NCBI RefSeq assembly: GCF_900119315.1
Contig: NZ_LT827010.1
Coordinates: forward strand, 7,248,001-7,312,000
Direction: 5' to 3'
Length of the DNA stretch: 64,000 nucleotides
Source: Actinoplanes sp. SE50/110
GTDB taxonomy: Bacteria > Actinomycetota > Actinomycetes > Mycobacteriales > Micromonosporaceae
Made by a program: the position numbers and the translations under genes. The notes beneath the pieces are model-generated. The model worked only from the letters and a program-made list of their open reading frames with translations. It made no database searches and was not told the DNA's origin. Positions 17,448-26,788 of the stretch are shown in pieces. The stretch's first letter is position 1. Every line of letters begins with the position of its first letter.

Positions 17448-19181
17448 TCAGCGCGAGGTGCGGACGACCACGGCGCTTTCCGGGGGCAGCACGACCCGGT
17501 CGCGTTCCAGGATGACGCCGTCGGCGGTGGCCAGCAGCACCGCCGAGGGAACGGCGCGCAGACTCACCGTCTGCGGCGTCTCGGCGAGGTTCGCCGCGAC
17601 CGCGTGCCGGCCGCGACGGATCACCACGAACTGGTCGCCGTGCCACACCTCGACCTCGGACAGCCAGGGATCGGTCAGGTCGGGCACCTCACGGCGCAGC
17701 CGGATCAGCTTCTTGTACAGGGCCAGCATCTCGGCGTGCTCCGGTTTGCCGAGCTCCGACCAGTCCAGCTTGGATCGTTGGAAGGTGGCCGGGTCCTGCG
17801 GGTCGGGCACGTCCGCCTCGGCCCACCCGTGCCGGGCGAACTCGCGGCGGCGTCCGGTCTGCACCGCGGCCGCCAGCTCCGGCTCGGGGTGGCTGGTGAA
17901 GAACTGCCACGGGCTGCTCGCCGCCCACTCCTCGCCCATGAAGAGCATCGGCGTGAACGGCGAGGTCAGCAGCAGCGTCGCGCCGACCTTGAGCAGTCCC
18001 GGGGACAGCGTGGCGGTGAGCCGGTCGCCGATCGCCCGGTTGCCGATCTGGTCGTGGTTCTGCAGGAAGGCGACGAACCGGTGGCCCGCGGTGCGCTGCC
18101 GGTCGACCGGTCGGCCGTGCCGCCGGTTGCGGAACGACGACCAGGTGCCGGCGTGGTAGAACGCGCCCTCCAGCACGGTACGCAGGCAGTCCAGCGAGCC
18201 GAAGTCGCCGTAGTAGCCCTGGCGTTCCCCGGTCAGCAGGCTGTGCAGCGCGTGGTGCACGTCGTCGTCCCACTGGGCGTGCAGGCCGTACCCGCCGGCC
18301 TCGCGCGGGGTGATCAGTTTCGGATCGTTGAGGTCGGACTCGGCGATCAGCGTCAGTGGTCGGCGCAGCGCCGTGGACAGCGACTCCACCTCGACCGCGA
18401 GTTGTTCCAGCAGGTGCACCGCGCCCTCGTCGTGCAGCGCGTGCACGGCGTCGAGCCGCAGCCCGTCGATGTGGTAGTCACGCAGCCACATCAGCACGCT
18501 GTCGGCGATGTACCGCCGGACCTCGCCGGAGTCGGGGCCGTCCAGGTTGAGCGAGCTGCCCCAGGTGTTCTGCCCGGCGCTCAGGTAGGGCGCGAACATC
18601 GGCGCGTACGCCCCGGAGGGGCCGAAGTGGTTGTAGACGACGTCGAGCACCACGCCCAGGCCCTTGGCGTGGGCCGCGTCGACGAACCGTTTCAGCCCGT
18701 CCGGCCCGCCGTACGCCTCGTGCGGGGCGTACCAGCAGACGCCGTCGTACCCCCAGTTGTGCTCGCCGTTGAACGCGTTGACCGGCAGCAGTTCGACCAG
18801 GTCGACACCGAGGTCGACGAGGTGGTCGAGACGCTCGATCGCGGCGTCGAACGTGCCGGCCGGGGTGAACGTGCCGATGTGCAGCTCGTAGAGCACCGCG
18901 CCGGGCAGCTGCCGGCCGGGCCAGCGCTGGTCGGTCCAGGTGAAGGCGGCGTGGTCGTAGACCCGGCTGGGCCCGTGCACACCCTGCGGCTGCCAGGCCG
19001 ACCGCGGGTCGGGGACCGGGGCGGCGACGTCCTCCAACACGTACGCGTAGTCGGTGCCGGGACCGGCGGTGGGCACGTCCAGGCGCCACCAGCCGCCGTC
19101 GCCCGGCTCCATCTCGTGCTCCTGGTCGTCCAGGCGCAGCTTGGGCGACTTCTCCGGCGCCCATACCTCGAAGGTTGTCAT
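17448..19181 (-). CDS. treZ: Malto-oligosyltrehalose trehalohydrolase
   Basis: A 577-residue GH13 enzyme that releases trehalose from maltooligosyltrehalose made by TreY. After an N-terminal carbohydrate-binding-like domain, the barrel shows VVYNHFG (about 182-188), nucleophile Asp244 in DGLRLDAVH, acid/base Glu281 in LIAESDLND and the later LQNHDQIGN. LFMGEEWAASSPWQFF is typical of TreZ. Its ATG overlaps the treY stop (ATGA at 19178-19181). It is the last gene of the treX-treY-treZ operon and is followed by a strong hairpin. Confidence 0.96.
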   Translation of the reverse strand: MTTFEVWAPEKSPKLRLDDQEHEMEPGDGGWWRLDVPTAGPGTDYAYVLEDVAAPVPDPRSAWQPQGVHGPSRVYDHAAFTWTDQRWPGRQLPGAVLYELHIGTFTPAGTFDAAIERLDHLVDLGVDLVELLPVNAFNGEHNWGYDGVCWYAPHEAYGGPDGLKRFVDAAHAKGLGVVLDVVYNHFGPSGAYAPMFAPYLSAGQNTWGSSLNLDGPDSGEVRRYIADSVLMWLRDYHIDGLRLDAVHALHDEGAVHLLEQLAVEVESLSTALRRPLTLIAESDLNDPKLITPREAGGYGLHAQWDDDVHHALHSLLTGERQGYYGDFGSLDCLRTVLEGAFYHAGTWSSFRNRRHGRPVDRQRTAGHRFVAFLQNHDQIGNRAIGDRLTATLSPGLLKVGATLLLTSPFTPMLFMGEEWAASSPWQFFTSHPEPELAAAVQTGRRREFARHGWAEADVPDPQDPATFQRSKLDWSELGKPEHAEMLALYKKLIRLRREVPDLTDPWLSEVEVWHGDQFVVIRRGRHAVAANLAETPQTVSLRAVPSAVLLATADGVILERDRVVLPPESAVVVRTSR

Positions 19182-21445
19182 TCTTTCACCAGGAGAGCGA
19201 CGGGATAGGTCTGCAGCAGATCGGCGACGGCCAGGCGGTTTCCACCGTAGCTGGTATTCGTGAACACTTCCGTCCAACTGTGGCCGTCGAGTGACAGGGT
19301 GGTGTCGTGCCACCCGCCGTGGCGTGACAATCCGACCGGGAGGCGGGTGGCGACCGCCACCACGCCGCCGCGGTCGAAGGCGAGCACGTGCTCACCGAGG
19401 CGCCCCTCGGCGAACACCGGCCGGTAGGAGCGGAACAGCTCGGGCCGCCGGCGCAGCAGCCGCAGCGTGCGGCTGACCACCAGCAGCTTGGCGGCGCCGG
19501 TCTCGTCGACCGGCGGCTGCCACCCGTCGTCGAGACGGCCGAGCAACTCGCGGCGGGCGGCGAAGTCGACCGGCCGCCGGTTGTCCGGGTCGACCAGCGA
19601 GTAGTCCCAGAGCTCGGTGCCCTGGTAGACGTCCGGGACGCCGGGCATGGTCAACTGGACGAGTTTCTGGCCCAGTGAGTTGGACCAGCCGGGCGGGGTG
19701 ATCGAGGCGGCGAAATCGGTCACCTCGCGGTGCAGGTCGGGGTCGTCGTAGATCCGGTCGACCATCTCCCGCAGCGCGGTCTCGAACGGTTCGTCCGGCT
19801 GCTGCCACGTGGTGGAGGTCGCGGCCTCCCGGGCGGCCTTCACGGCGTACGCCAGTAATCGGTCTTTGGACAGCGGCCACGCGCCGACCGTGACCTGCCA
19901 GATCAGATGGGCCAGCGCGGGGTCCGGGAGCGGAGCGAGCCGGACCCAGCGGCGCACCACCTCGGTCCAGTCGCCGGGCAGTTCGGACAGGACCGCCAGC
20001 CGGGCCCGGACGTCCTCGCCGCGCTTGGTGTCGTGGGTGCTCAGCGAGGTCATCGTGTCCGGCCAGTCCTGCTGGCGGGCGCCGGAGCACTCGTGGAACT
20101 CGTCGGTCGAGACGCCGAACCGGGTCGGGTCGTTGCCCACCTCGTTGCGGGCCACGAACCGGGTCCAGCGGTAGAACCCGGTGTCCTCGACGCCCTTGGC
20201 CATCACCGCGCCGGTGAACTGCTGGAAGCGGATGGCGAGCTCGTCGGCGGGGTTGCGCAGCCGGCCGGTGAGCCGGTCCAGCGTGCTGATCATCTGCGGA
20301 CGCCGACGGCCGGCCTCGGCGCGCGCCTGCGCCAGATGCCGGGCACCGCCCGGCAGGTAGGAGCGGTAGACCGGGAAGCAGGCGGCCAGCTCCGCGAGGC
20401 CCCGCGGCGCCGCCTCGACCTCGGGGACCAGCCGGGCGAGCCGGGCGAGCTCGGCGGCGAGCAGCCGGGTGGCGACGTGGTGCTTGGTGTCGTGCGTCAG
20501 GTTCTGGAAGGTGACGGTGGCGCCGGTCAGGTGGTGGTCCAGCGTATCGAAGAAGGCCTCCGTGCCGGTGTCCACGAACACGCCGTTGACCTCGGCCATC
20601 GCGTCGTACCCGGTGGTGCCGGCGACCGGCCAGCGGGGCAGCGGCTCGCCCGGCTCCAGGATCTTCTCGATCACCAGCCAGGCCTCCGGAGCGGCGTCGT
20701 GCAGCCGCTGCAGGTATCCCGCCGGGTCGCGCAGGCCGTCCGGGTGGTCGACCCGGATGCCGTCGACCAGGCCCTCGCGGACCCAGCGCAGGATCTCGGC
20801 GTGGGTGGCCTCGAAGACCTCCGGGTCCTCGACCCGCAGCCCGGCCAGCTCGGTGATCGCGAAGAACCGGCGGTAGTTGATCTCGGAGTCGCCACGGGTC
20901 CAGTCGGCCAGCTCGTAGTGCTGCCGGTCGTGCACCTCGCGCGGGGTGCCGCCACCGGTCCCGTCCGCGATCGGGTAGCGCTTGTCGTAGTAGACCAGCT
21001 CGTCGCCCTCGACCTTGAGCTCGTCGAGCGCGCCCGGGTCGGCGGCCAGCACCGGGAGCAGGATCTTCCCCCGCTCCCAGTCGATGTCGTAGAACTTGGC
21101 GTAGGCCGATTCCCGACCGCGCTTGAGCACGTCCCACCAGGTCGGGTTGGCCTTGGCGACGGCCACCCCGGCGTGGTTCGGCACGATGTCGACGACCAGG
21201 CCGAGCCCGGCGTTCTTCAGCGCCGCGGACAGCGCCCGCAGGCCGTCCGCGCCGCCCAGCTCCGGGCTGACCTGGGTGTGGTCGACCACGTCGTACCCGT
21301 GCTCGGAGCCGGGCGAGGCGGTCAGCAACGGGGCCGAGTAGAGGTGGCTCACGCCCAGATCGGCCAGATAGTCGGCGATCTCGGCGGTGGCCTTCAGCGG
21401 GAAGTCGGGACGGACTTGGACTCGGTACGTACTGCTGGGGCGCAT
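19178..21445 (-). CDS. treY: Maltooligosyl trehalose synthase
   Basis: A 755-residue GH13 enzyme that isomerises the reducing-end alpha-1,4 bond of a maltooligosaccharide to alpha,alpha-1,1. Characteristic stretches are TYRVQ at the start, LYSAPLLTASPGSEHGYDV (about 35-53), VDIVPNHAGV (85-94), Asp233 in GIRVDHPDG, Glu260 in LVIEK, and SLSTHDTKRGEDVRAR later on. Start and stop overlap both neighbours (TGATG with treX, ATGA with treZ), showing tight translational coupling. Confidence 0.96.
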   Translation of the reverse strand: MRPSSTYRVQVRPDFPLKATAEIADYLADLGVSHLYSAPLLTASPGSEHGYDVVDHTQVSPELGGADGLRALSAALKNAGLGLVVDIVPNHAGVAVAKANPTWWDVLKRGRESAYAKFYDIDWERGKILLPVLAADPGALDELKVEGDELVYYDKRYPIADGTGGGTPREVHDRQHYELADWTRGDSEINYRRFFAITELAGLRVEDPEVFEATHAEILRWVREGLVDGIRVDHPDGLRDPAGYLQRLHDAAPEAWLVIEKILEPGEPLPRWPVAGTTGYDAMAEVNGVFVDTGTEAFFDTLDHHLTGATVTFQNLTHDTKHHVATRLLAAELARLARLVPEVEAAPRGLAELAACFPVYRSYLPGGARHLAQARAEAGRRRPQMISTLDRLTGRLRNPADELAIRFQQFTGAVMAKGVEDTGFYRWTRFVARNEVGNDPTRFGVSTDEFHECSGARQQDWPDTMTSLSTHDTKRGEDVRARLAVLSELPGDWTEVVRRWVRLAPLPDPALAHLIWQVTVGAWPLSKDRLLAYAVKAAREAATSTTWQQPDEPFETALREMVDRIYDDPDLHREVTDFAASITPPGWSNSLGQKLVQLTMPGVPDVYQGTELWDYSLVDPDNRRPVDFAARRELLGRLDDGWQPPVDETGAAKLLVVSRTLRLLRRRPELFRSYRPVFAEGRLGEHVLAFDRGGVVAVATRLPVGLSRHGGWHDTTLSLDGHSWTEVFTNTSYGGNRLAVADLLQTYPVALLVKE

Positions 21446-23556
21446 CACACCGTCCTGTCGAGCACGATGAGGGACCGGTCCGGCACCAGGATCTTGTGGC
21501 CGGCCTCGACGACCGAGGGGCGATCCGGGGACGGTTCGGCGGTTTCGATGACCTTCTCCCACTTCTCCCCGTACTCCGCGGGAGGCGTGGCGAACTCGAT
21601 GGGGGCGTCGTGCGCGTTGAAGAACAGCAGGAACGAGCTGTCCACGTGCCGCTGGCCGTACTGGCCGCGCTCGCGGATGCCCTCGCCGTTGACGAACAGC
21701 GCGACCGCCCGGCCGAAGTCGTTGCCCCAGTCGTCGCCGGCCATCGGCCGCCCGTCCGGGGTGAACCACTCCAGGTCGGGCAGCGGGTCGCCGCCGCCGC
21801 GCGCGGTCACCGGCAGACCGGTGAAGAAGCGGCGACGCTGGAACACCTGGTGCCGGTGCCGGAACGCGGTCAGCTTGCGGGCGAACTCGAGCAGCTGCTC
21901 GTCCGCGTTCTCCCAGTCGATCCAGCTGATCTCGTCGTCCTGGCAGTACGCGTTGTTGTTGCCCTGCTGGGTGCGGCCGAGCTCGTCGCCGTGCGAGATC
22001 ATCGGCACGCCCTGGCTGAGCATCAGCGTCGCCAGGAAGTTGCGGCGCTGCTTGGCGCGCAGCTCCAGCACCTTCTCGTCCTGGGTGGGGCCCTCGATGC
22101 CGCAGTTCCAGGACCGGTTGTGGCTCTCGCCGTCCCGGTTCTCCTCGCCGTTGGCCTCGTTGTGCTTGTCGTTGTACGCGACCAGGTCGTTGAGGGTGAA
22201 CCCGTCGTGCGCGGTGACGAAGTTGATCGAGTGGAACGGCTTGCGCCCGTCGTCCTGGTAGAGGTCGGCCGAGCCGGTGATCCGGCTGGCGAACTCGGCC
22301 AGGGTGGCCGGCTCGCCGCGCCAGAAGTCGCGGACCGTGTCCCGGTACTTGCCGTTCCACTCGGTCCAGTTCGGCGGGAAGTTGCCGACCTGGTAGCCGC
22401 CCGGGCCGACGTCCCACGGCTCGGCGATCAGCTTGACCTGCCCGACGATCGGGTCCTGCTGGACCACCTCGAAGAAGGTGGAGAGCCGGTCCACGTCGTA
22501 GAACTCGCGGGCCAGCGTCGACGCGAGATCGAAGCGGAAGCCGTCGACGTGCATCTCGGTAACCCAGTAGCGCAGCGAGTCCATGATCAGCTGCAGGCTC
22601 TGCGGGCTGCGCACGTTCAGGCTGTTCCCGGTGCCGGTGTAGTCCATGTAGAACTGCGGCTGGTCGTCGACCAGCCGGTAATAGGTGCGGTTGTCGATGC
22701 CCTTCAGCGAGAGGGTGGGCCCGAGGTGGTTGCCCTCCGCGGTGTGGTTGTAGACCACGTCCAGGATGACCTCCATCCCGGCCGCGTGCAGGGCCTTGAC
22801 CATGCCGCGGAACTCCTGGGTCTGCTGGCCGAGCGTGCCGGTCCCGGAATAACCGTGGTACGGCGCGAAGAAGCCCAGCGTGTTGTAACCCCAGTAGTTG
22901 CGCAGGCCCAGGTCGTGCAGCCGGTTGTCGTGCACGAACTGGTGCACCGGCATCAACTCGACCGCGGTCACGCCGAGGCTCTTGAGGTGCTCGATGATCG
23001 CCGGATGGCCGATCGCCGCGTACGTCCCGCGCATCTCCCGGGGAATCTCCGGGTGCCGCTGGGTGAGCCCCTTCACGTGGGTCTCGTAGATCACCGAGTG
23101 GTGGTAGGGGATGTCCGGCCGGCGGTCGTTGCCCCAGTCGAAGTACGGGTTCACCACCACGCCCTTGGGCATGTACGGCGCCGAGTCGAGGTCCGACATC
23201 TGGTCGGGGTTGCCCATCTCGTACGCGTACAGCGAGGGATGCCAGTCGATGTCCGAGTCGACCGCCCGCGCGTACGGGTCGAGCAGCAGCTTGTGCGGGT
23301 TGCAGCGCAGCCCGCGGTGCGGCTCGTAGGGCCCGTAGACCCGGTATCCGTACCGCTGGCCGGGCTCGACACCGGGCAGATACGCGTGCCAGACGAAGGC
23401 GTCCTGCTCGTGCAGCAGCACCTTGCGCTCGTTCCCGGAGGCGTCGAAGAGACAGAGCTCGACCGCCTCGGCCACCTCGGAGAAGATCGCGAAGTTGGTA
23501 CCGGTCCCGTCGTAGGTCGCCCCCAGTGGATACCGGTGACCAGGCCAGACCTGCAT
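21445..23556 (-). CDS. glgX: Glycogen debranching enzyme GlgX/TreX
   Basis: A 703-residue isoamylase-type GH13 debranching enzyme that removes alpha-1,6 branches to give linear maltooligosaccharides for TreY. It has an N-terminal CBM48-like domain (about 5-140), then VIYETHVKGLT (155-165), VVYNHTAEG (267-275), nucleophile Asp343 in DGFRFDLA and acid/base Glu379 in LIAEPWD. HDELGRTQQGNNNAYCQD is typical of this group. The ATG at 23556 follows a purine-rich site (GAGGGGGG). It is the first gene of the trehalose operon. Confidence 0.96.
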   Translation of the reverse strand: MQVWPGHRYPLGATYDGTGTNFAIFSEVAEAVELCLFDASGNERKVLLHEQDAFVWHAYLPGVEPGQRYGYRVYGPYEPHRGLRCNPHKLLLDPYARAVDSDIDWHPSLYAYEMGNPDQMSDLDSAPYMPKGVVVNPYFDWGNDRRPDIPYHHSVIYETHVKGLTQRHPEIPREMRGTYAAIGHPAIIEHLKSLGVTAVELMPVHQFVHDNRLHDLGLRNYWGYNTLGFFAPYHGYSGTGTLGQQTQEFRGMVKALHAAGMEVILDVVYNHTAEGNHLGPTLSLKGIDNRTYYRLVDDQPQFYMDYTGTGNSLNVRSPQSLQLIMDSLRYWVTEMHVDGFRFDLASTLAREFYDVDRLSTFFEVVQQDPIVGQVKLIAEPWDVGPGGYQVGNFPPNWTEWNGKYRDTVRDFWRGEPATLAEFASRITGSADLYQDDGRKPFHSINFVTAHDGFTLNDLVAYNDKHNEANGEENRDGESHNRSWNCGIEGPTQDEKVLELRAKQRRNFLATLMLSQGVPMISHGDELGRTQQGNNNAYCQDDEISWIDWENADEQLLEFARKLTAFRHRHQVFQRRRFFTGLPVTARGGGDPLPDLEWFTPDGRPMAGDDWGNDFGRAVALFVNGEGIRERGQYGQRHVDSSFLLFFNAHDAPIEFATPPAEYGEKWEKVIETAEPSPDRPSVVEAGHKILVPDRSLIVLDRTV

Positions 23557-23730
23557 GTGTCGAACCCCCCTCGGCCTTGCGTCGGTCGCGACCGGCCCGC
23601 GGTTCATGCCCATCCGCGGGGTCGGTTAATCCTGCCCGGCCGCGTCTTCGGCAATTCTTCCGGAGCGGGCTGATACGGTCGGCCCGACTGTCCGATTAGG
23701 CGCTAATTTATCCCCTTACGGGGGTTTAGC
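23557..23730. promoter_or_regulatory. Divergent promoter region between two glucan operons
   Basis: This 174-bp gap separates the starts of treX (minus) and the debranching-enzyme gene (plus), so it should hold both promoters. It is AT-richer than its surroundings near 23690-23725, where CCGATTAGGCGCTAATTTA contains a short inverted TTAGCGCC-like symmetry, and ACGGGGG lies just before the GTG at 23731. No exact -35/-10 pair is assigned. Confidence 0.45.
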
Positions 23731-25542
23731 GTGTTCGAAAACGAGCATAGAGACGACGTGCCGCGCATGGATCTCCTGACCTTCGGTCCGCAGGTGTGCG
23801 GCGTCCCCGCACCGGACGCCGGAACGGGACGGGAATGGCTGGTCAGCGACGGTCTCGGCGGGTGGGCCTCGGGCACCGTGAGCGGCCTGCGCACCCGACC
23901 CGAACACGCCCTGCTGTGCGTCGGCGGACCGGGACGCACGCCACACGTGGCGTTGGCCTCACTCGATCTGACCGTGACGCTCGCCACGGGCACCAAAGTC
24001 CCGCTTTACACCCATGCGTGGGAATCCGGGCGCCTCGATCCGGCCGGCTACCGCCTCCTGGAGACGTTCACCCTCGCCGGCGGACTGCCCCGCTGGCGCT
24101 GGCGGATCGGCGACGTGGTGATCGAGCGCGAACTCGCGATGCGGCCCGGCCTCGCCGTGATCCATCGCGTGCTCAGCGCGCCCGGCCCGGTCACCCTGAC
24201 CGTCGCCGCGATGTGCACCTGGCGCGCCGCGGCCACCAGCCGGCGGGCCGACGGACCCGGGCTGCGGATCGAGCCGGCCGCCGACGGGGTGGTCATCGAG
24301 GACGCGTACCGGCTGGCCGGAACCGGTTGGCAGGCTGCCGGGCAGTGGCATCTGGGCGCCCGCACCGGCGAGCAGATCGAGGACCTGTGGCTGGCCGGGA
24401 CCTTCGGCAAGCAGGTCGGACCGGGCGAGAGCCTGGAGATCTCGGCCTGGGCCGGCGATCCGGCGGTACGCCCGCCGGCGCCGCCGGTGGTCCTGGCCGC
24501 GGCGCGGGAACGGGCCCATCGGCTGGTCACCGCGGCCAAGGCGGAGGGGTACGCGGGAACCCTGGCCCTGGCGGCCGACACCTTCATCCTCGACGGCCCG
24601 CAGGTGGCCGACGGCTACCCGTGGTCGGGCCGGCCGGCCCCGCTCGCCGCCTACGAGGGCCTGTTCCTCGACACCGGCCGCGCCGACGAGGGCCGCGAGC
24701 TGCTCACCGCCCTGGTCGAGCAGCCGTCCGGCGAGGTCGACTTCCCGCTCTGGCTGGTGCACGCGATCGACCGGCACGTGACCCGCACCGGGGACAGCGA
24801 CCTGGCCCGCGCGTCGGCCGTCCCGCTCGGCCGGCTGCTGCGCCAGTCGCTGGCCGCCTCGCCCGGCATGCGGCTGGATCCGCACGACGGCCTGCTCACC
24901 CTGCCCGCCGACGGCGGCCGGGCCGGCAAACTCGTGGAGCTCAACGCGCTCTGGGTGAACGCCCTGGCCGGCCTGGCCGACCTGCTCGCCGAGGGCGGGC
25001 GCGACGACGCCGAGCCGCGCGGCCGGCACGCGGTCGCCCGCGCCTCGTTCCTGCGACGCTTCCCGGCCCCCGAGGGCTGGCTCCACGACATCGTGGAAGG
25101 CCCGGCCGCGCCGTACCCGCTGGGCGCCGGGACGCAGCATGACGATCCGACGCTGCGGCCGTACCAGCTGCTCGCCTGGTCGCTGCCGCACGGGCCGATG
25201 CGCGGCGGTGGCGACGGGCCGGTCCGGGCCGTGGGACGGGCCCTGCTCACCCCGTCCGGGCTGCGCACGCTCGCCCCGGACGAATACGGCTACGACGGCT
25301 CGCAACCGGACCAGGGCCGGGTGCGGCCGTGGCTGATCGGGCCGTACGCCGACGCCTGCGCGGCCACCGGCCGGCCGGTCGACGGGTTGCTCGACGGCCT
25401 GGCCGCGCAGCTCGCCGAAGCCGGCCTCGGGTCGGTCGGCGAGGCCGCGCACGGGGACGCGCCGCACCCGGCGGTCGGGCGGCCGTTCGACGCGCTGGCC
25501 GTCGCCGAGATGCTACGAGTGGAGACGAGGTACGCCCCATGA
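23731..25542 (+). CDS. Amylo-alpha-1,6-glucosidase-like debranching protein
   Basis: A 603-residue protein resembling archaeal/bacterial amylo-1,6-glucosidases (GDE N-terminal beta domain plus an alpha/alpha barrel). The opening motif REWLVSDGLGGWASGTVSG is typical of this family. The C-terminal barrel shows YPWSGRPAPLAAYEGLF, DFPLWLVHAIDRHV, VELNALWVNALAGLADLL and DGSQPDQGRVRPWLIGPY. The likely substrate is branched glucan. The start is uncertain: the GTG at 23731 follows ACGGGGG, but an ATG at 23767 (MDLLTFG) would remove only 12 residues. Its stop overlaps the next start (ATGA). Confidence 0.85.
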   Translation: MFENEHRDDVPRMDLLTFGPQVCGVPAPDAGTGREWLVSDGLGGWASGTVSGLRTRPEHALLCVGGPGRTPHVALASLDLTVTLATGTKVPLYTHAWESGRLDPAGYRLLETFTLAGGLPRWRWRIGDVVIERELAMRPGLAVIHRVLSAPGPVTLTVAAMCTWRAAATSRRADGPGLRIEPAADGVVIEDAYRLAGTGWQAAGQWHLGARTGEQIEDLWLAGTFGKQVGPGESLEISAWAGDPAVRPPAPPVVLAAARERAHRLVTAAKAEGYAGTLALAADTFILDGPQVADGYPWSGRPAPLAAYEGLFLDTGRADEGRELLTALVEQPSGEVDFPLWLVHAIDRHVTRTGDSDLARASAVPLGRLLRQSLAASPGMRLDPHDGLLTLPADGGRAGKLVELNALWVNALAGLADLLAEGGRDDAEPRGRHAVARASFLRRFPAPEGWLHDIVEGPAAPYPLGAGTQHDDPTLRPYQLLAWSLPHGPMRGGGDGPVRAVGRALLTPSGLRTLAPDEYGYDGSQPDQGRVRPWLIGPYADACAATGRPVDGLLDGLAAQLAEAGLGSVGEAAHGDAPHPAVGRPFDALAVAEMLRVETRYAP

Positions 25543-26786
25543 GGCGGATCCTGATGCTCTCCTGGGAGTATCCACCGCTGCTGGTGGGCGGCCTCGGGCG
25601 GCACGTGCACGCGCTGGCCGGGGCACTCGCCGCGGCCGGCCACGAGGTCACCGTCGTGACCCGGCACGCGCCCGGGGCCCTCGTCGAGGAGCACGGCGAC
25701 GGGGTACGCGTGATCCGCGCCCCGGAGGACCCGCCCGCCTTCGAGGTGGCCGGCGGTGACCTGCTGGCCTGGGCGCTCGCCTTCAACCACACGCTCACCC
25801 GGGCCGCGCTGCGTGCCGCGCGCGGCCGCCGCTTCGACGTGGTGCACGCCCACGACTGGCTGGTCGCCCACGCCGCCGTCACCCTGCGCGACCACCTGGA
25901 CGTGCCGCTGGTGGCGACCGTGCACGCCACCGAGTCCGGCCGGCACCAGGGATGGCTGCCGGCCGCGCACAACCGGAGCATCGACGACATCGAACGCTGG
26001 CTGTGCCACGAGGCCAACCGGGTGATCGTCTGCTCGGAGTACATGCGGGCCGAGGTGACCCGGCACTTCGAAGTGCCGGCCGGCCGGGTCGACGTGGTGC
26101 CCAACGGGGTGGACGCGCTGCGCTGGCGGGCGCGGCCGCGGGCGGTCGCGGCGGCCCGGGACGAATATGCCGGGACGGGCGGGCCGCTGATCAGCTTCGC
26201 CGGGCGGCTGGTCTACGAGAAGGGCGTCCAGCACCTGCTCGCGGCGGTACCGGAACTGCGGGAACGCTTTCCGGGACTGCGGGTGGTCATCGCGGGCGAC
26301 GGCCCGTACCGGCGGGAACTGGAACTCGCCGGCCGCGAGCTGGGGGAGACCGTGAGTTTCGCCGGATTCCTGACCGGCCATGATCTGACCGCGCTGATGG
26401 CGGCGTCGGACTGCTACGTCGTGCCCAGCATCTATGAGCCGTTCGGGATGGTGGCGGTGGAGGCGGCGGCGGCCGGGACACCGGTGGCGGTGGCGGCGAC
26501 CGGCGGACTGTCCGAGATCGTCGAGCACGGGGTGACCGGGGTGCACTTCCCGGCGGGTGACCCGGGCGGCCTGGCGGCGGCGGTGAGCGGGGTGCTCAGC
26601 GACCAGGAGTACGCGCGGGGGCTGGCGTCGCGGGCCCGGGCGCGGGTGGTCGAGGACTTCAACTGGCCGTCCATCGCGGCGCGCACCGCGCAGGTCTATC
26701 CGGTGGCCGCCGCGCCGCGGATCTCCTCGAAGATCCTGGCGGCGCGGGCGATGTCCGGCGAGATCCACTCCGCCATGAGGGTGTGA
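25539..26786 (+). CDS. GT4 glycosyltransferase, glycogen-synthase-like
   Basis: A 415-residue GT-B enzyme of family GT4. The N-terminal domain opens with LMLSWEYPPLLVGGLGRHV (donor-loop glycines) and has VVHAHDWLVAH. The C-terminal domain has SFAGRLVYEKGVQHLL and the E-x7-E motif in YEPFGMVAVEAAA. Overlap with the debranching gene and divergence from treXYZ suggest alpha-glucan synthesis or remodelling, possibly from ADP-glucose; donor and acceptor are inferred. It ends 2 bp from the convergent reductase gene. Confidence 0.85.
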   Translation: MRRILMLSWEYPPLLVGGLGRHVHALAGALAAAGHEVTVVTRHAPGALVEEHGDGVRVIRAPEDPPAFEVAGGDLLAWALAFNHTLTRAALRAARGRRFDVVHAHDWLVAHAAVTLRDHLDVPLVATVHATESGRHQGWLPAAHNRSIDDIERWLCHEANRVIVCSEYMRAEVTRHFEVPAGRVDVVPNGVDALRWRARPRAVAAARDEYAGTGGPLISFAGRLVYEKGVQHLLAAVPELRERFPGLRVVIAGDGPYRRELELAGRELGETVSFAGFLTGHDLTALMAASDCYVVPSIYEPFGMVAVEAAAAGTPVAVAATGGLSEIVEHGVTGVHFPAGDPGGLAAAVSGVLSDQEYARGLASRARARVVEDFNWPSIAARTAQVYPVAAAPRISSKILAARAMSGEIHSAMRV

Positions 26787-26788
26787 GG

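Noticed and set aside
19907..23673. Two very long plus-strand frames opposite treY and treX
   Set aside because: Both are antisense to well-supported GH13 genes, with no start signals and no recognisable domain.
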